A stretch of 64,000 nt of DNA from Streptomyces shenzhenensis (GTDB taxonomy: Bacteria; Actinomycetota; Actinomycetes; Streptomycetales; Streptomycetaceae). The stretch covers positions 310,001 through 374,000 of the forward strand of contig NZ_JAJONF010000002.1 in NCBI RefSeq assembly GCF_021462265.1. Direction: 5' to 3'. Position 1 is the stretch's first letter; each line of letters starts with the position of its first letter. Below the pieces are notes generated by a model that searched no databases, was not told where the DNA came from, and saw only the letters and a list, made by a program, of their open reading frames with translations. Below, piece after piece: positions 51,850 to 60,319 of this stretch. The position numbers and the translations under genes were made by a program.

Positions 51850-52755
51850 ATGGTACGAACCGTCACCGTAGGTCTCGACGGATCGCCCGAGGCCCGGGCC
51901 GCCGCCGAGTGGGCGGCACGCGAAGCGCAGCTGCGCGGCCTGCCGCTGAAGCTCGTGCATGTCGCGGAGCCCGCCCCCGCCCCCGTGGCGCAGGCTCCGC
52001 TGGTGGGCCCCGAGACCCGTCAGCACTGGACCCCGCAGCTGCCGGACGAGTCCGCCGAGGGCCTTCGGCTGCGGCATCCCGGCCTCGAGGTGCTCACCGA
52101 GCAGCTGACGGGTGGTGTGCCCGAAGCCCTGTGCGAGGCGGCGGGCCTCGCCGACCTGCTCGTGCTGGGCTCGCGGGGTTTCGGCGGCATCGGCGGGTTC
52201 GTGGTCGGCTCGGTGAGCCTGGCGGTCGTGGCCCGCGTGGAACGGCCCGTGGTGCTGGTGCGCGGGGGCGAGCAGGCCGCGGACGAGCACAGGATGGATC
52301 CGGCGGGCGTGCCGTCCGCCGCCACACCGTTCAGGCCGGTCGTGCTCGGCCTCGACGTCGATCACCCGGACGACATGCTGCTGGAGTTCGCCTTCGACGC
52401 CGCCGTTCGCCGGGGGACACCGCTGCGCGTAGTGTCCGCCTGGCCGGAGACGGCCACGTCCTACTACCGCTTCCCCGGTGACGCGGAACTCCAGGACGAC
52501 CTCGAACGGAGCCATCGCGCCGCTCTGGCCGAGGCGCTGCGTCCCTGGCGGGGGAAGTTCCCGGGCGTCGACGTGATCGAGGCGAGCCGCTGCGGCAGCG
52601 CCGCGCAGGCCGTGGTCAACGCGTCCCGCGACGCGTCCCTGGCCGTCGTCGGCCGGCGCATCCGTACCGGTCCCCTCGGCGCCCACATCGGCCATGTCAC
52701 CCACGCCGCCCTGCACCACATCAGCGCGCCCGTCGCGGTCGTGGCGCACGGCTGA
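51850..52755 (+). CDS. Tandem universal stress protein (301-residue type, copy 2)
   Basis: The start codon at 51850 follows GGAGGTGG. Both UspA domains are intact: VRTVTVGLDGSPEARAAAEWAA to LLVLGSRGFGGIGGFVVGSVSL in the first and LAVVGRRIRTGPLGAHIGHVTHAALHHISAPVAVVAHG in the second. Equal in length to the 41121-42026 protein and similar along its whole length (EQAADEH, DPAGVPSAATPF). It converges with the next gene, 14 bases between stops. Confidence 0.92.
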   Translation: MVRTVTVGLDGSPEARAAAEWAAREAQLRGLPLKLVHVAEPAPAPVAQAPLVGPETRQHWTPQLPDESAEGLRLRHPGLEVLTEQLTGGVPEALCEAAGLADLLVLGSRGFGGIGGFVVGSVSLAVVARVERPVVLVRGGEQAADEHRMDPAGVPSAATPFRPVVLGLDVDHPDDMLLEFAFDAAVRRGTPLRVVSAWPETATSYYRFPGDAELQDDLERSHRAALAEALRPWRGKFPGVDVIEASRCGSAAQAVVNASRDASLAVVGRRIRTGPLGAHIGHVTHAALHHISAPVAVVAHG

Positions 52756-52769
52756 GCGGGTGCCCCGGG

Positions 52770-53453
52770 TCAGGACGGTACGACGGCCACGGCGCACGTG
52801 GCGCGGCGCAGCAGGGCACGGGCGGCCTCCTGCCAGGCAAGGGCCCCCGGGCCGCCCGGGACCACGGCCAGCGCGGCACGTTCGGAGCAGTGCAGCAGCG
52901 CCGCCGTGGGACTCAACAACCGGACGTCCGCCAGCACCTCGACCTCCGGATACCTCTCCCGCCACGGGCGCAGCGCGTCGCCCAGCAGCTGGACCTCCTG
53001 GTCCTCCCAGGCGGCGCGGTCGACCTCCGGCACCCCGAAGGGCCGGTAGACGGCGTCCAAGGGCAGCGCCCAGGCATGCACGGCGTGCAGCCGCACGCCT
53101 CGGAGCCGGGCGCTCTGGAAGGCGAAGGCGAGGGCCGCGGCGGAGGGATCGCGGGCGTCGACGCCGAGGATGACCCCCGTCCGGCGGTGGGAGGCGGCGA
53201 GAAGGTCGGGGACGAGGACGACCGGGCCGCGGGCGCCGTCGACGAGGGCGTCCCAGGAGGAGCCGGACCCAGGCGGCACGCCGGCGTCCCCGCTCACACC
53301 GCAGACGATCAGCGATGCCCTGCCGGGCTCCCGCACCGGGCGGTCCAAGACGCGCAGCACCGCACCCCGCAGCTCGGCCTCGCGGGCCGCCCAGGCGGTC
53401 GCGGCGCGGCCGGGGGCCGACGTGCCGGTGCGGGCCAGGAGCACGGGGTCCAT
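52770..53453 (-). CDS. Degenerate universal stress protein
   Basis: This 227-residue protein keeps two UspA-like halves, but the first is shortened to about 80 residues and has lost the G-x2-G-x9-G loop (only IVCGVSGDAG and GARGPVVLVPD remain recognisable). The second half (from GVILGVDARDPSAAALAFAFQ) ends LAVVPGGPGALAWQEAARALLRRATCAVAVVPS, again without the usual GRRxRxxxxGSHIG loop. It may be a non-ATP-binding Usp. It follows the Rv1733c-like gene by 53 bases on the same strand. Confidence 0.75.
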   Translation of the reverse strand: MDPVLLARTGTSAPGRAATAWAAREAELRGAVLRVLDRPVREPGRASLIVCGVSGDAGVPPGSGSSWDALVDGARGPVVLVPDLLAASHRRTGVILGVDARDPSAAALAFAFQSARLRGVRLHAVHAWALPLDAVYRPFGVPEVDRAAWEDQEVQLLGDALRPWRERYPEVEVLADVRLLSPTAALLHCSERAALAVVPGGPGALAWQEAARALLRRATCAVAVVPS

Positions 53454-53506
53454 CGACGTTCACCTTCCGAATGAAAAGGGGTGCGGGTTCGAGGAAGCGC
53501 CGGCCC

Positions 53507-54088
53507 TCAGCCGGTCTTGTGACCCCAGCGGGGCCCGACGGCGGTCCACTCGCGGTCCCACAGGTCGAGCCGGCGCTGCTCCAGCCGCCACCGTACGACC
53601 GCTCCGGCCGCGAAGACCGCGCCGGCCAGTGCACAGCCGGCCGCGGTCCCCAGGACGCCCGCCTCGACGGCCGCCGCGCCGGCGCTCGGCGGCCTGGTGG
53701 CCAGCCGGCCCTGGCGGTCCTGCCAGACGACGACCCCGGAGCCGGCCTTGGTGCCGGTGTCCACGAGAGTCCGGCCGGTGCGCCTGGAACCGTCGGGGGC
53801 GGTCCAGGCCACGGTCGACGGTATGCGCTCGCTCCCCGTGCCGAACCCGGAAACGCTCTTCGGGACGCTGACGAGGAGCACGGCCCGCACCGGCTCCCGT
53901 TCCTCCCGCTGCCGCGCGAAGACGCCGTCCGCGGCCCGGGCGGCCACCAGTCCGGCGACGGCTCCCCCCACCACGGCGAGTGTCCACACGGCCAGCACGA
54001 TCCAGGCCTCGACGACATCGTCGCGGCGTCGCAGGGGGTTGCTCCGCCACCGCCACAGCAGCTTCTTCACGCGCCGGGTCCTGCGCAT
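53507..54088 (-). CDS. Rv1733c-like two-helix membrane protein (copy 2)
   Basis: The 193-residue protein matches the copy at 18071-18652 in length and pattern: basic N-terminus VKKLLWRWRSNPLRRRDD, helix 1 VVEAWIVLAVWTLAVVGGAVAGLV, a soluble loop with GRTLVDTGTKAGSGVVVWQDRQGR, helix 2 (about 140-170) and a C-terminal RLDLWDREWTAVGPRWGHKTG. GGAGGAGG precedes the ATG. Two boxes lie upstream with the same spacing as in copy 1. Confidence 0.75.
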   Translation of the reverse strand: MRRTRRVKKLLWRWRSNPLRRRDDVVEAWIVLAVWTLAVVGGAVAGLVAARAADGVFARQREEREPVRAVLLVSVPKSVSGFGTGSERIPSTVAWTAPDGSRRTGRTLVDTGTKAGSGVVVWQDRQGRLATRPPSAGAAAVEAGVLGTAAGCALAGAVFAAGAVVRWRLEQRRLDLWDREWTAVGPRWGHKTG

Positions 54089-54164
54089 CGGTCCGCACCT
54101 CCTCCTTGGCTCCGTGTCGTGGTGACACTCTTCGAAGGTGTCAGCCGCCCCGGCACCGGGACAT

Positions 54165-54200
54165 GGGCCGACCAGGGCCCGCCACAGGGCTGCTCGGGGG
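54165..54200 (-). promoter_or_regulatory. Palindromic box pair upstream of Rv1733c-like gene 2
   Basis: GGGCCG-AC-CAGGGC (54165-54178) and GGGCTG-CT-CGGGGG (54187-54200), centres 22 bases apart, 77 bases before the start. The equivalent pair in copy 1 (18723-18758) has the same spacing. Confidence 0.55.
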
Positions 54201-54219
54201 CCGGCCCGGCCGGGCGCAT

Positions 54220-54233
54220 GGGCCGTTCAGCCC
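54220..54233. promoter_or_regulatory. Additional palindromic box near the STAS gene end
   Basis: GGGCCG-TT-CAGCCC lies 15 bases past the STAS stop and 33 bases from the neighbouring box. It could extend the array upstream of the minus-strand membrane gene. Confidence 0.45.
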
Positions 54234-54248
54234 TCACCGGGGAGAGGT

Positions 54249-54641
54249 TCAGGCGACCGCGGCGGAGACCGGCGCCGGTGAGACGTCGCCGGCGAGGGCC
54301 TCGGCGAGACCGGGATACAGCTCGAAGGCCTCGCCCAGGCCCGTGTGGCGCAGCAGCCGCGCGAAGCCGTCGTCCGGCGTGACCAGCCGCAGCCTGCCGA
54401 CGCGTGAGCCGACGCGATTGCGGGCCCGGCACAGCAGCCCGAGGCCCGAACAGTCGATGAAGGAGACCGGACGCAGGTCGAGCACCAGATCGGGTGCCAC
54501 CGCGGCCGTCAGGGAGTCCAGAACGGCGGAGAGCACCGGAACCGCCAGAAGATCCAGTTCGCCGTACAGGGTGACGACGACGGCGCCGTGTCCGGTACGG
54601 GCCGTCCGGTACGTCACGGGACTCGTGTGGTTGTCGGCCAT
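54249..54641 (-). CDS. STAS-domain anti-sigma factor antagonist
   Basis: The ~130-residue protein (start 54641, MADNHTSPV; a TTG at 54653 is possible) is a single STAS domain: GAVVVTLYGELDLLAVPVLSAVL, PDLVLDLRPVSFIDCSGLGLLCRA, with the phosphorylatable serine in DCSG. In SpoIIAA/RsbV systems the unphosphorylated form binds the RsbW-like anti-sigma factor; PP2C proteins dephosphorylate it. The two PP2C-HATPase proteins of this window are possible partners. A perfect box is 36 bases upstream. Confidence 0.85.
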   Translation of the reverse strand: MADNHTSPVTYRTARTGHGAVVVTLYGELDLLAVPVLSAVLDSLTAAVAPDLVLDLRPVSFIDCSGLGLLCRARNRVGSRVGRLRLVTPDDGFARLLRHTGLGEAFELYPGLAEALAGDVSPAPVSAAVA

Positions 54642-54677
54642 GGGGACAGACAAGTCCAGGCGGCCGGGCTCGTGGAA

Positions 54678-54691
54678 GGGCCGTTCGGCCC
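54678..54691 (-). promoter_or_regulatory. Palindromic box upstream of the STAS gene
   Basis: GGGCCG-TT-CGGCCC is a perfect 14-bp palindrome (up to the two central bases). No strong second copy at 20-24 bases. Confidence 0.7.
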
Positions 54692-54767
54692 TTTGGAGCC
54701 GGGTGGCGGGGGCCGAGGGACCCGCGTCCGGGTTTTCCGCGGCGCAGGCCCGCCCGGCAGGTCATGA

Positions 54768-54781
54768 GGGCCGGACGGCCC
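54768..54781 (+). promoter_or_regulatory. Palindromic box upstream of the alcohol dehydrogenase at 54916
   Basis: GGGCCG-GA-CGGCCC has two perfect half sites and stands 134 bases before the start. A second copy is not clear. Confidence 0.65.
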
Positions 54782-54915
54782 ATGCGGACCCGGCCCGGAA
54801 AGGACAGGCTGGATATGCGGGGCAGTACCGGCGACGCACCGACGTCCGGCCGCAACCGCCGCCGGCGTCCGCCCACCCCGAGCCCCGCAGCGGACCAAGG
54901 ACGGTGAGCGACTTC

Positions 54916-55983
54916 ATGAAGGCCTTCGTCTTCCACGGCCCCGGGCAGTCCGCCTGGGAAGAGGCCCCCGACCCCGCGGTCAAGGAGCCCACCGACGCCG
55001 TCGTGCGGGTGGACGCCGTCACGATCTGCGGGACGGACCTGCACATCCTGAAGGGCGACGTCCCCGAGGTGCGGCCCGGCACGATTCTCGGGCACGAGGC
55101 CGTCGGCGAGATCGTCGAGGTCGGCAGTGACGTACGGACCGTACGGCCGGGAGACCGCGTGCTGGTCTCCTGCATCAGCTCCTGCGGGCGCTGCTCCTAC
55201 TGCCGGGAGGGCATGTACGGCCAGTGCCGCGGCGGCGGAGGCTGGATCCTCGGCCATCTGATCGACGGCACCCAGGCCGAGTACGTCCGCGTCCCCTTCG
55301 CGGACCTGTCCGTGCACGCGCTGCCCGCCGCGGTGGACGACAAGGACGCCGTGCTCCTCGCGGACATCTTCCCGACCTCCTACGAGGTGGGCGTCCTCAA
55401 CGGCCGGGTGCGTCCCGGCGACACCGTCGCCGTCGTCGGCGCGGGTCCCATCGGCCTCGCGGCGATCACGACGGCACGGCTGTTCGCCCCCGAGCGGATC
55501 GTCGCCGTGGACCTGGCCCCGGCCCGGCTGGAGGCGGCCAAGCGTTTCGGCGCGGACGCCGTCGCGGACGCCAGGGAGGCCCCGGAGCAACTGATCGCCG
55601 ACCTCACCGACGGGCTCGGCGCGGACGTCGTCATGGAGGCCGTCGGCGTACCGGAGACCTTCGAGCTGTGCACCCGCATGGTGCGGCCCGGCGGACGCGT
55701 CGCCAACATCGGCGTGCACGGCAAGCCGGCCACGCTGCACCTCGAAGACCTGTGGATCAAGAACGTGACCATCACCACGGGCCTGGTGGACACCCACTCC
55801 ACCCCCACCCTGCTGCGGATGGCCGCCGCCGGCCGGCTGCCCACCGCGCAGCTGGTCACCCACACCTTCCCGCTGGACCACATGGCCGAGGCCTACGACG
55901 TCTTCGGCCGCGCCGCCGACACCGGCGCGCTCAAGGTGGTGCTCGGCGGGGAGCAGCACGAGGTCGCCGTCCGCGGGACCTGA
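54916..55983 (+). CDS. Zinc-dependent MDR alcohol dehydrogenase
   Basis: The 355-residue protein has ICGTDLHILKG and GHEAVGEIVEVG (catalytic zinc) and the Cys cluster SSCGRCSYCREGMYGQC (structural zinc), then VAVVGAGPIGLAAITTARL (NAD fold). The GGGGWILGHLIDGTQAEYVRVPFAD segment is typical of the alcohol/sorbitol dehydrogenase group found next to stress genes in actinobacteria. The substrate is not clear from sequence. It lies 23 bases before the HTH-PNPOx gene, probably one operon. Confidence 0.9.
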   Translation: MKAFVFHGPGQSAWEEAPDPAVKEPTDAVVRVDAVTICGTDLHILKGDVPEVRPGTILGHEAVGEIVEVGSDVRTVRPGDRVLVSCISSCGRCSYCREGMYGQCRGGGGWILGHLIDGTQAEYVRVPFADLSVHALPAAVDDKDAVLLADIFPTSYEVGVLNGRVRPGDTVAVVGAGPIGLAAITTARLFAPERIVAVDLAPARLEAAKRFGADAVADAREAPEQLIADLTDGLGADVVMEAVGVPETFELCTRMVRPGGRVANIGVHGKPATLHLEDLWIKNVTITTGLVDTHSTPTLLRMAAAGRLPTAQLVTHTFPLDHMAEAYDVFGRAADTGALKVVLGGEQHEVAVRGT

Positions 55984-56006
55984 CCGACGAGAGGACGTGA
56001 CCGGTC

Positions 56007-56684
56007 ATGGCCGAACAGGTACGGCCGCACACGGCAGAACGACCGCCGCTGGGGGACCTGGGGCGCCGCGTGGCGGCCCGTCGCAAGGAACTCGGGCTCA
56101 CCCGCGAGGAGACCGCCGAGCAGGCCGGCATCGCGGCCGGGTACCTGCGGTACCTGGAGGAACACTCCGAGGCCGCGCCGGGCACGGGCGCGCTGCTCAG
56201 GCTCGCCGACGTCCTGCACACCACCGTGTCGCACCTCACGGGAGGCGACCTCGGCGCTCCGCCCGGTGGCGGCCGGGCGGGACACCATCCCCGGTTCACG
56301 GAGCTGAGCCCGGCCGAGTGCAGGGACCTGCTCGGCTCCCATGGTGTGGGACGGCTCGGCGTGGACACCGCCTCGGGCCCCGTCATCGTGCCGGTCAACT
56401 ACAGCATCGTCGACGGCAGGATCGTCTTCAGGACCGCTGACGACACCACACCGTCCCTGGCCCAGGGCCACCAGGTGGCCTTCGAGGTCGACCGCATCGA
56501 CGACGCCTTCGGCGAGGGCTGGAGCGTACTGGTGCGCGGGCCGGCGAGCCGGGTGACCGAGGCGGAGGAGGTGCAGCGGCTCACCGCGGCGGTCCACAGC
56601 ACCCCGTGGGCGGGCGGCGAGCGCGACCTGTGGGTGCGGATCGAGCCCCGTTCCCTGTCCGGGCGCCGTATCGGGGTCTCCTGA
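56007..56684 (+). CDS. XRE-type HTH fused to a PNPOx-like flavin-binding domain
   Basis: The 225-residue protein begins with a Cro/C1 helix-turn-helix (about 15-75; LGRRVAARRKELGLTREETAEQAGIAAGYLRYLEE) and continues with a split-barrel PNPOx-like domain (about 95-225; LLGSHGVGRLGVDTASGPVIVPVNYSIVDGRIVFRT). The fusion could be a redox- or flavin-responsive regulator. The DosR regulon contains similar flavin-binding proteins. GAGAGGACG precedes the ATG. Confidence 0.87.
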   Translation: MAEQVRPHTAERPPLGDLGRRVAARRKELGLTREETAEQAGIAAGYLRYLEEHSEAAPGTGALLRLADVLHTTVSHLTGGDLGAPPGGGRAGHHPRFTELSPAECRDLLGSHGVGRLGVDTASGPVIVPVNYSIVDGRIVFRTADDTTPSLAQGHQVAFEVDRIDDAFGEGWSVLVRGPASRVTEAEEVQRLTAAVHSTPWAGGERDLWVRIEPRSLSGRRIGVS

Positions 56685-56706
56685 ACCCTCGTCACCGACG
56701 GCATCA

Positions 56707-56741
56707 GGGACCGATGGACCCACCGCGAGGACCTACGGCAC
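56707..56741 (+). promoter_or_regulatory. Candidate palindromic box pair upstream of usp at 56803
   Basis: GGGACC-GA-TGGACC (56707-56720) and AGGACC-TA-CGGCAC (56728-56741), centres 21 bases apart. Both are degenerate, but the spacing and position fit the island pattern. Confidence 0.45.
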
Positions 56742-56802
56742 TCCTGCCGCGCGCCGCACGTGACCAGAGTGGGAGCACATCCGTGAAACAGGAGGTCTCC
56801 TC

Positions 56803-57666
56803 ATGACGCGTGTCGTCGCCGTGGGCCTGGACGGCTCACCGCAAAGCCTCGCCGCAGCCGACTGGGCCGCGCGTGAGTCCCTGATGTCCGGCCTTCCGCT
56901 GCGACTGGTGCACGTCGGTGGTCAACAGCCGCAGGAGCAGGTGCCGTTCACGGGCGAGCCGCTGCCCCCGGCGGAGGCCGACCACCCTGCGGCGCTGCTG
57001 CGGGAGACGGCGGCCCGGCTGCACGACCGCCACCCCGGCCTGCGGGCGGCTGCCGCCCGGCTCCCGGGACAGCCGGTGCCGGCGCTGGTCGGCGCCGCGC
57101 GGGACGCGGAGCTGCTGGTGCTCGGCACGCGGGGCCCGGGCGCGCCCGTGGACTTCCTGCCCGGCTCGGTGGCGTCCGCGGTGGTCGCCCGTGCCGAACA
57201 GCCGGTCGTCCTCGTCCCCGCGGGAGCCGCCGCCGAGGACGAGCATCTAGCCGATGCCTCCGGGACACCGTCCGAGGCGACCCCCTACCGGGAGGTCGTG
57301 GTCGGGCTGGACCTCAGCGACGCCGACGACACGGTGCTCGGCTTCGCGTTCGCCGCGGCGGCCCGGCGCGCCGCGGGGCTGCGCGTGGTGCACGGCCGGA
57401 GCGGTCCGGAGCCCCGGGAGGAGCAGGCCGGCGTGCGCACGCGGATTCTCGGCCCGTGGCGGGCCAAGTTCCCGGGTGTCGAGGTGACCGAGGAGTCGGT
57501 CGTGGGCGACGCCGGCGCACACCTGGCGGACGCCTCGCACATGGCCTCCCTGGTGGTGGTCGGCCGCCGCATCCGCCGGGCCGCGCTCGGCTCGCACATC
57601 GGCCCGGTCGCCCACGCCGTACTGCGGCACGCGGCCGCGCCGGTCGCGGTCGTACCGCACGACTGA
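56803..57666 (+). CDS. Tandem universal stress protein
   Basis: GGAGG lies 7 bases before the ATG. The 287-residue protein has domain 1 (RVVAVGLDGSPQSLAAADWAA to LLVLGTRGPGAPVDFLPGSVASAVVARAEQPVVLVP), in which the usual GG-G-FLVGS loop is partly changed, and domain 2 (VVVGLDLSDADDTVLGFAFAA to LVVVGRRIRRAALGSHIGPVAHAVLRHAAAPVAVVPHD) with an intact loop. It carries ADASGTPSEATPYREV at the domain join, as in the 301-residue paralogues. Confidence 0.9.
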   Translation: MTRVVAVGLDGSPQSLAAADWAARESLMSGLPLRLVHVGGQQPQEQVPFTGEPLPPAEADHPAALLRETAARLHDRHPGLRAAAARLPGQPVPALVGAARDAELLVLGTRGPGAPVDFLPGSVASAVVARAEQPVVLVPAGAAAEDEHLADASGTPSEATPYREVVVGLDLSDADDTVLGFAFAAAARRAAGLRVVHGRSGPEPREEQAGVRTRILGPWRAKFPGVEVTEESVVGDAGAHLADASHMASLVVVGRRIRRAALGSHIGPVAHAVLRHAAAPVAVVPHD

Positions 57667-57816
57667 CCCTTCCGCTGCGCGCGGCCGGGTGGCCCGGCCG
57701 CGGGTGCCGGGAGGGTACGACGCTGGTGCGGCGGGTGCCGGTGGGGGAGCCGTAGCCCCGAATCACCGGCGCCGCCGCTCATGTGACGGATCGTCAGCCG
57801 AATGGCGTCAGGATAA

Positions 57817-57851
57817 GGGCCGACCGGAGCCAGGCCAGGGCCGGTCGGCCC
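57817..57851 (+). promoter_or_regulatory. Palindromic box pair upstream of hsp20
   Basis: GGGCCG-AC-CGGAGC (57817-57830) and GGGCCG-GT-CGGCCC (57838-57851), centres 21 bases apart, 59 bases before the start. hspX of M. tuberculosis, also a small heat-shock gene, is a classic DosR target. Confidence 0.75.
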
Positions 57852-57910
57852 ACTGCTGTCCCAACGCCCTTGCGCGAGGCTGGAGATGAGAATCCGAAAG
57901 GAGGAAGCGC

Positions 57911-58336
57911 ATGAGCGGCATGATCGAGCGACTGCGCGGCTGGCCGGTGCTGCCCGAGGACCTCTTCGGCTGGGCCGAGTCCGGCTTCCCCGGTCTGCAC
58001 GGGACTCCGGGACTGCACGGCATCCGTGTGGAGGAGGAGTTCAAGGACGGCACCTATGTCCTGCGGGCCGAGCTCCCGGGCGTCGACCCCGCCGGCGATG
58101 TCGAGATCACCGTCACGGAGGGGGTGCTCACCCTGCGGGCCGAGCGCACCGAGGAGACGAAGGACAAGCACCGTACCGAGTTCCGCTACGGCACGTTCGC
58201 CCGGTCCGTCCGGCTGCCGGCCGGAGCGAAGGGTGAGGAGGCGGCCGCGGAGTACAAGGACGGCGTGCTGACGATCACGGTCCCGGTTCCGGAGCAGAAG
58301 ACGGGAACCAGGACCATTCCGGTGCGGACCGGCTGA
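57911..58336 (+). CDS. Hsp20/alpha-crystallin family small heat-shock protein
   Basis: The 141-residue protein has a short N-arm and an alpha-crystallin domain (about 38-125): GIRVEEEFKDGTYVLRAELPGV, VEITVTEGVLTLRAERTEE, FARSVRLPAGAK and the signature EYKDGVLTITVPVP, with C-terminal RTIPVRTG carrying the I-x-V tail. It holds unfolding proteins without ATP. GAAAGGAGG precedes the ATG. By family and context it is the counterpart of HspX/Acr in the mycobacterial dormancy regulon. Confidence 0.93.
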   Translation: MSGMIERLRGWPVLPEDLFGWAESGFPGLHGTPGLHGIRVEEEFKDGTYVLRAELPGVDPAGDVEITVTEGVLTLRAERTEETKDKHRTEFRYGTFARSVRLPAGAKGEEAAAEYKDGVLTITVPVPEQKTGTRTIPVRTG

Positions 58337-58365
58337 GCCTCGGGGGGGAAGCCGATCCCACATCA

Positions 58366-58434
58366 GGTGTGCGCGGCCGGTGGCCCACCGGCCGCGCACA
58401 CCGCCGTGTCCTGCCCGGCGGCGGGCCCGGACAC
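58366..58434. terminator. Bidirectional terminator region between hsp20 and the CBS gene
   Basis: A perfect 16-bp stem (58366-58381 with 58387-58402, loop GGCCC) is followed by a second hairpin with arms GTGTCC/GGACAC (58406-58434). They lie between convergent stops at 58336 and 58461. Confidence 0.8.
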
Positions 58435-58460
58435 ACCGGGGCGACCGCGGGGCAGGACCG

Positions 58461-59126
58461 TCAGCGCGGGTCGCTTCGCACGGACATCGGCGTGAGGCGG
58501 CAGCGGACGTCGACCACGCCCTCGACGGTACGGGCCAGCCGCTCGGCCACCCGGGCCAGCCCGTTGTCGTCGACCCACCCGGTGAGGGTGACGACGCCTT
58601 CGGCGACCTCCACCTGGATGTGGTCGGCGGAGAGCGGGAAGAGGCGGTCGACGACCTCGTGCCGTACCTCCTCGGCGAGTTCCCCGTCGCCGCGCAGGAA
58701 GACCTTCAGCAGGTCGGAGCGGCTGACGACGCCTTCGAGCAGGTTGTCGTCGTCGACGACGGGCAGCCGCTTGACCCCGCCCCGGGCCATGACGCGCGCC
58801 GCCTGGGAGAGCGTGGCGTTCGCGTGCACGGTCACGGCGGGCGTGCTCATCAGCTCCCCGGCGGTCACCGCGCCGGCCTTCGCCAGGTCGTCGAGGCGGC
58901 GGCGCTGCGTGAACCGGTCCGGGTCGCTGTCCCGGAACTCCTCCTTCGGGAGCAGATCGGCCTCGGAGACGACGCCGATCACCCGGCCGTCACCCTCCAG
59001 CACGGGCAGGGCGCTGACCTTCCGCTCCTCCATCAGGGTGATGACGTCCTTGAACAGGGCGTCGAGGCCGACGGCGGCGACGGTACGGGTCATCACGTCG
59101 CTCACGGTGTGCGGTTTGCCGGGCAT
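58461..59126 (-). CDS. CBS-CBS-BON domain protein (type A, copy 2)
   Basis: The 221-residue protein starts MPGKPHTVSDVMTRTVAAVG after GGAGGAGA. It repeats the layout of 31023-31709: CBS 1, the PKEEFRDSDPDRF insert, CBS 2 (LSQAARVMARGGVKRLPVVD) and BON (IQVEVAEGVVTLTGWVDDNG). The strong likeness, including the acidic insert, marks them as recent paralogues. It is single, with its own box region upstream. Confidence 0.88.
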   Translation of the reverse strand: MPGKPHTVSDVMTRTVAAVGLDALFKDVITLMEERKVSALPVLEGDGRVIGVVSEADLLPKEEFRDSDPDRFTQRRRLDDLAKAGAVTAGELMSTPAVTVHANATLSQAARVMARGGVKRLPVVDDDNLLEGVVSRSDLLKVFLRGDGELAEEVRHEVVDRLFPLSADHIQVEVAEGVVTLTGWVDDNGLARVAERLARTVEGVVDVRCRLTPMSVRSDPR

Positions 59127-59212
59127 GGTCTCCTCCTGGGAAGGCCTGGGAAGGACGGGCGAGGCCGTGGGGCCCTGATCCCAGGGTGTGCGCGGTGGGA
59201 CCCGGCCGCCAC

Positions 59213-59247
59213 GGGTCCCGCGGGCCGGGCAAGGGGGCGTACGGCCT
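59213..59247 (-). promoter_or_regulatory. Palindromic box pair upstream of the CBS gene at 59126
   Basis: GGGTCC-CG-CGGGCC (59213-59226) and GGGGCG-TA-CGGCCT (59234-59247), centres 21 bases apart. Both imperfect. Confidence 0.5.
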
Positions 59248-59433
59248 CAGCCGTGTCTGCTGCCCGAAGGCCGCTCAGCCCCACCGGGTTCCCGGACGGC
59301 GAACCGCTCCCGCCCCGGGAGACGGACTTGGGGGGCCTGGAGCCGGTCGCCGAGCCGGCGGCGGAACCGGACCGGTTCACCCGGGAGTCGCCGGAACCGG
59401 CGGCCGCTCGCCGGCGTCACCCGTCCCGCCGCG

Positions 59434-59492
59434 ACCCGCGCTCCGCGCCCGGCACCACCCCGCGGGGGTCGCGCCGGGCGCGGAGCGCGGGT
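59434..59492 (-). terminator. Perfect 20-bp inverted-repeat terminator after the CBS gene
   Basis: Arms 59434-59453 and 59473-59492 are exact reverse complements with a 19-base loop, directly after the stop at 59500 on the minus strand. The 373 bases 59127-59499 hold this and the box pair but no gene. Confidence 0.75.
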
Positions 59493-59499
59493 CCCGCCG

Positions 59500-60210
59500 T
59501 CACAGTCCGCGGAGCCAGTCGTCGGCCACGCCGTGCAGCTTCTGCTCGGTCGGCCGCAGGTGCTTGTCGTCGATCCGGTAGGAGAGGTGGTCGACGACAT
59601 CGACGACCCCGTCCAGGCGGCGCGTCATGCCGACCGCGACGGGGATCTCGCTGCGCCGCTCCAGCTGACCGCTGAGGGTGACCACGCCGTCCCGCGCCGT
59701 GACCTCGACGGCCTGCGGAGCCAGCCAGAGGGTGTTGCCGAGGACCTCCTCCCGGACCTCCCGGACGATCTCCTTGTCGGAACGCAGGAAGACGCGGAGC
59801 AGGTCGCCCCGGGTGACGATGCCGACCAGCCGGTCCTGTACGTCCACCACGGGCAGGCGCTCCACACGGTGTGCGGCCATCAGCCGGGCCGCCTCGGTGA
59901 CCGTGGCGTCGGACCGGACGGTGACGGCCGGCGCAGACATGACACCGCTCGCCGTGGTCGCGTTGCTCTTGACGGCCGCACGCCGGGCGCGCCCCATGAG
60001 GTGCGCGTGATCGTGCCCGGGGTCGAGGGTCTGGTGCAGCATGAGGTCGGTCGCGGAGACCACGCCGGTCACCCTGCCGTCCTCGTCGACCACTGGGACG
60101 CCGCTGACGCGGTGCTCCTCCAGGAGCCGCACCAGCTCCTTGAACGGCGTGCCGTACCTCGCCGTGACGACGTCGGTCACCATCACGGCGCCGACCTTCG
60201 TGGGCTTCAT
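59500..60210 (-). CDS. CBS-CBS-BON domain protein (type B, copy 2)
   Basis: Start at 60210 (MKPTKVGAVMVTDVV) follows GAAGGAGG. The 236-residue protein resembles 50369-51097: CBS 1 (about 5-60), a basic linker (HAHLMGRARRAAVKSNATT), CBS 2 (about 95-150; AARLMAAHRVERLPVVDVQDRLVGIVTRGDLL) and BON (about 155-220; VEVTARDGVVTLSGQLERRSE), ending DDWLRGL. Divergent from usp 60441 across 230 bases. Confidence 0.88.
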   Translation of the reverse strand: MKPTKVGAVMVTDVVTARYGTPFKELVRLLEEHRVSGVPVVDEDGRVTGVVSATDLMLHQTLDPGHDHAHLMGRARRAAVKSNATTASGVMSAPAVTVRSDATVTEAARLMAAHRVERLPVVDVQDRLVGIVTRGDLLRVFLRSDKEIVREVREEVLGNTLWLAPQAVEVTARDGVVTLSGQLERRSEIPVAVGMTRRLDGVVDVVDHLSYRIDDKHLRPTEQKLHGVADDWLRGL

Positions 60211-60319
60211 GTCCGAGCCTCCTTCAGGGCCATGACCCGTGCCGGGACGGGCCGTACCGGGAGCCCTCCACTGTGGCGGGCCGGGCCACAGCCTGCGGCG
60301 CGCGGCTCCACGCCGACAG

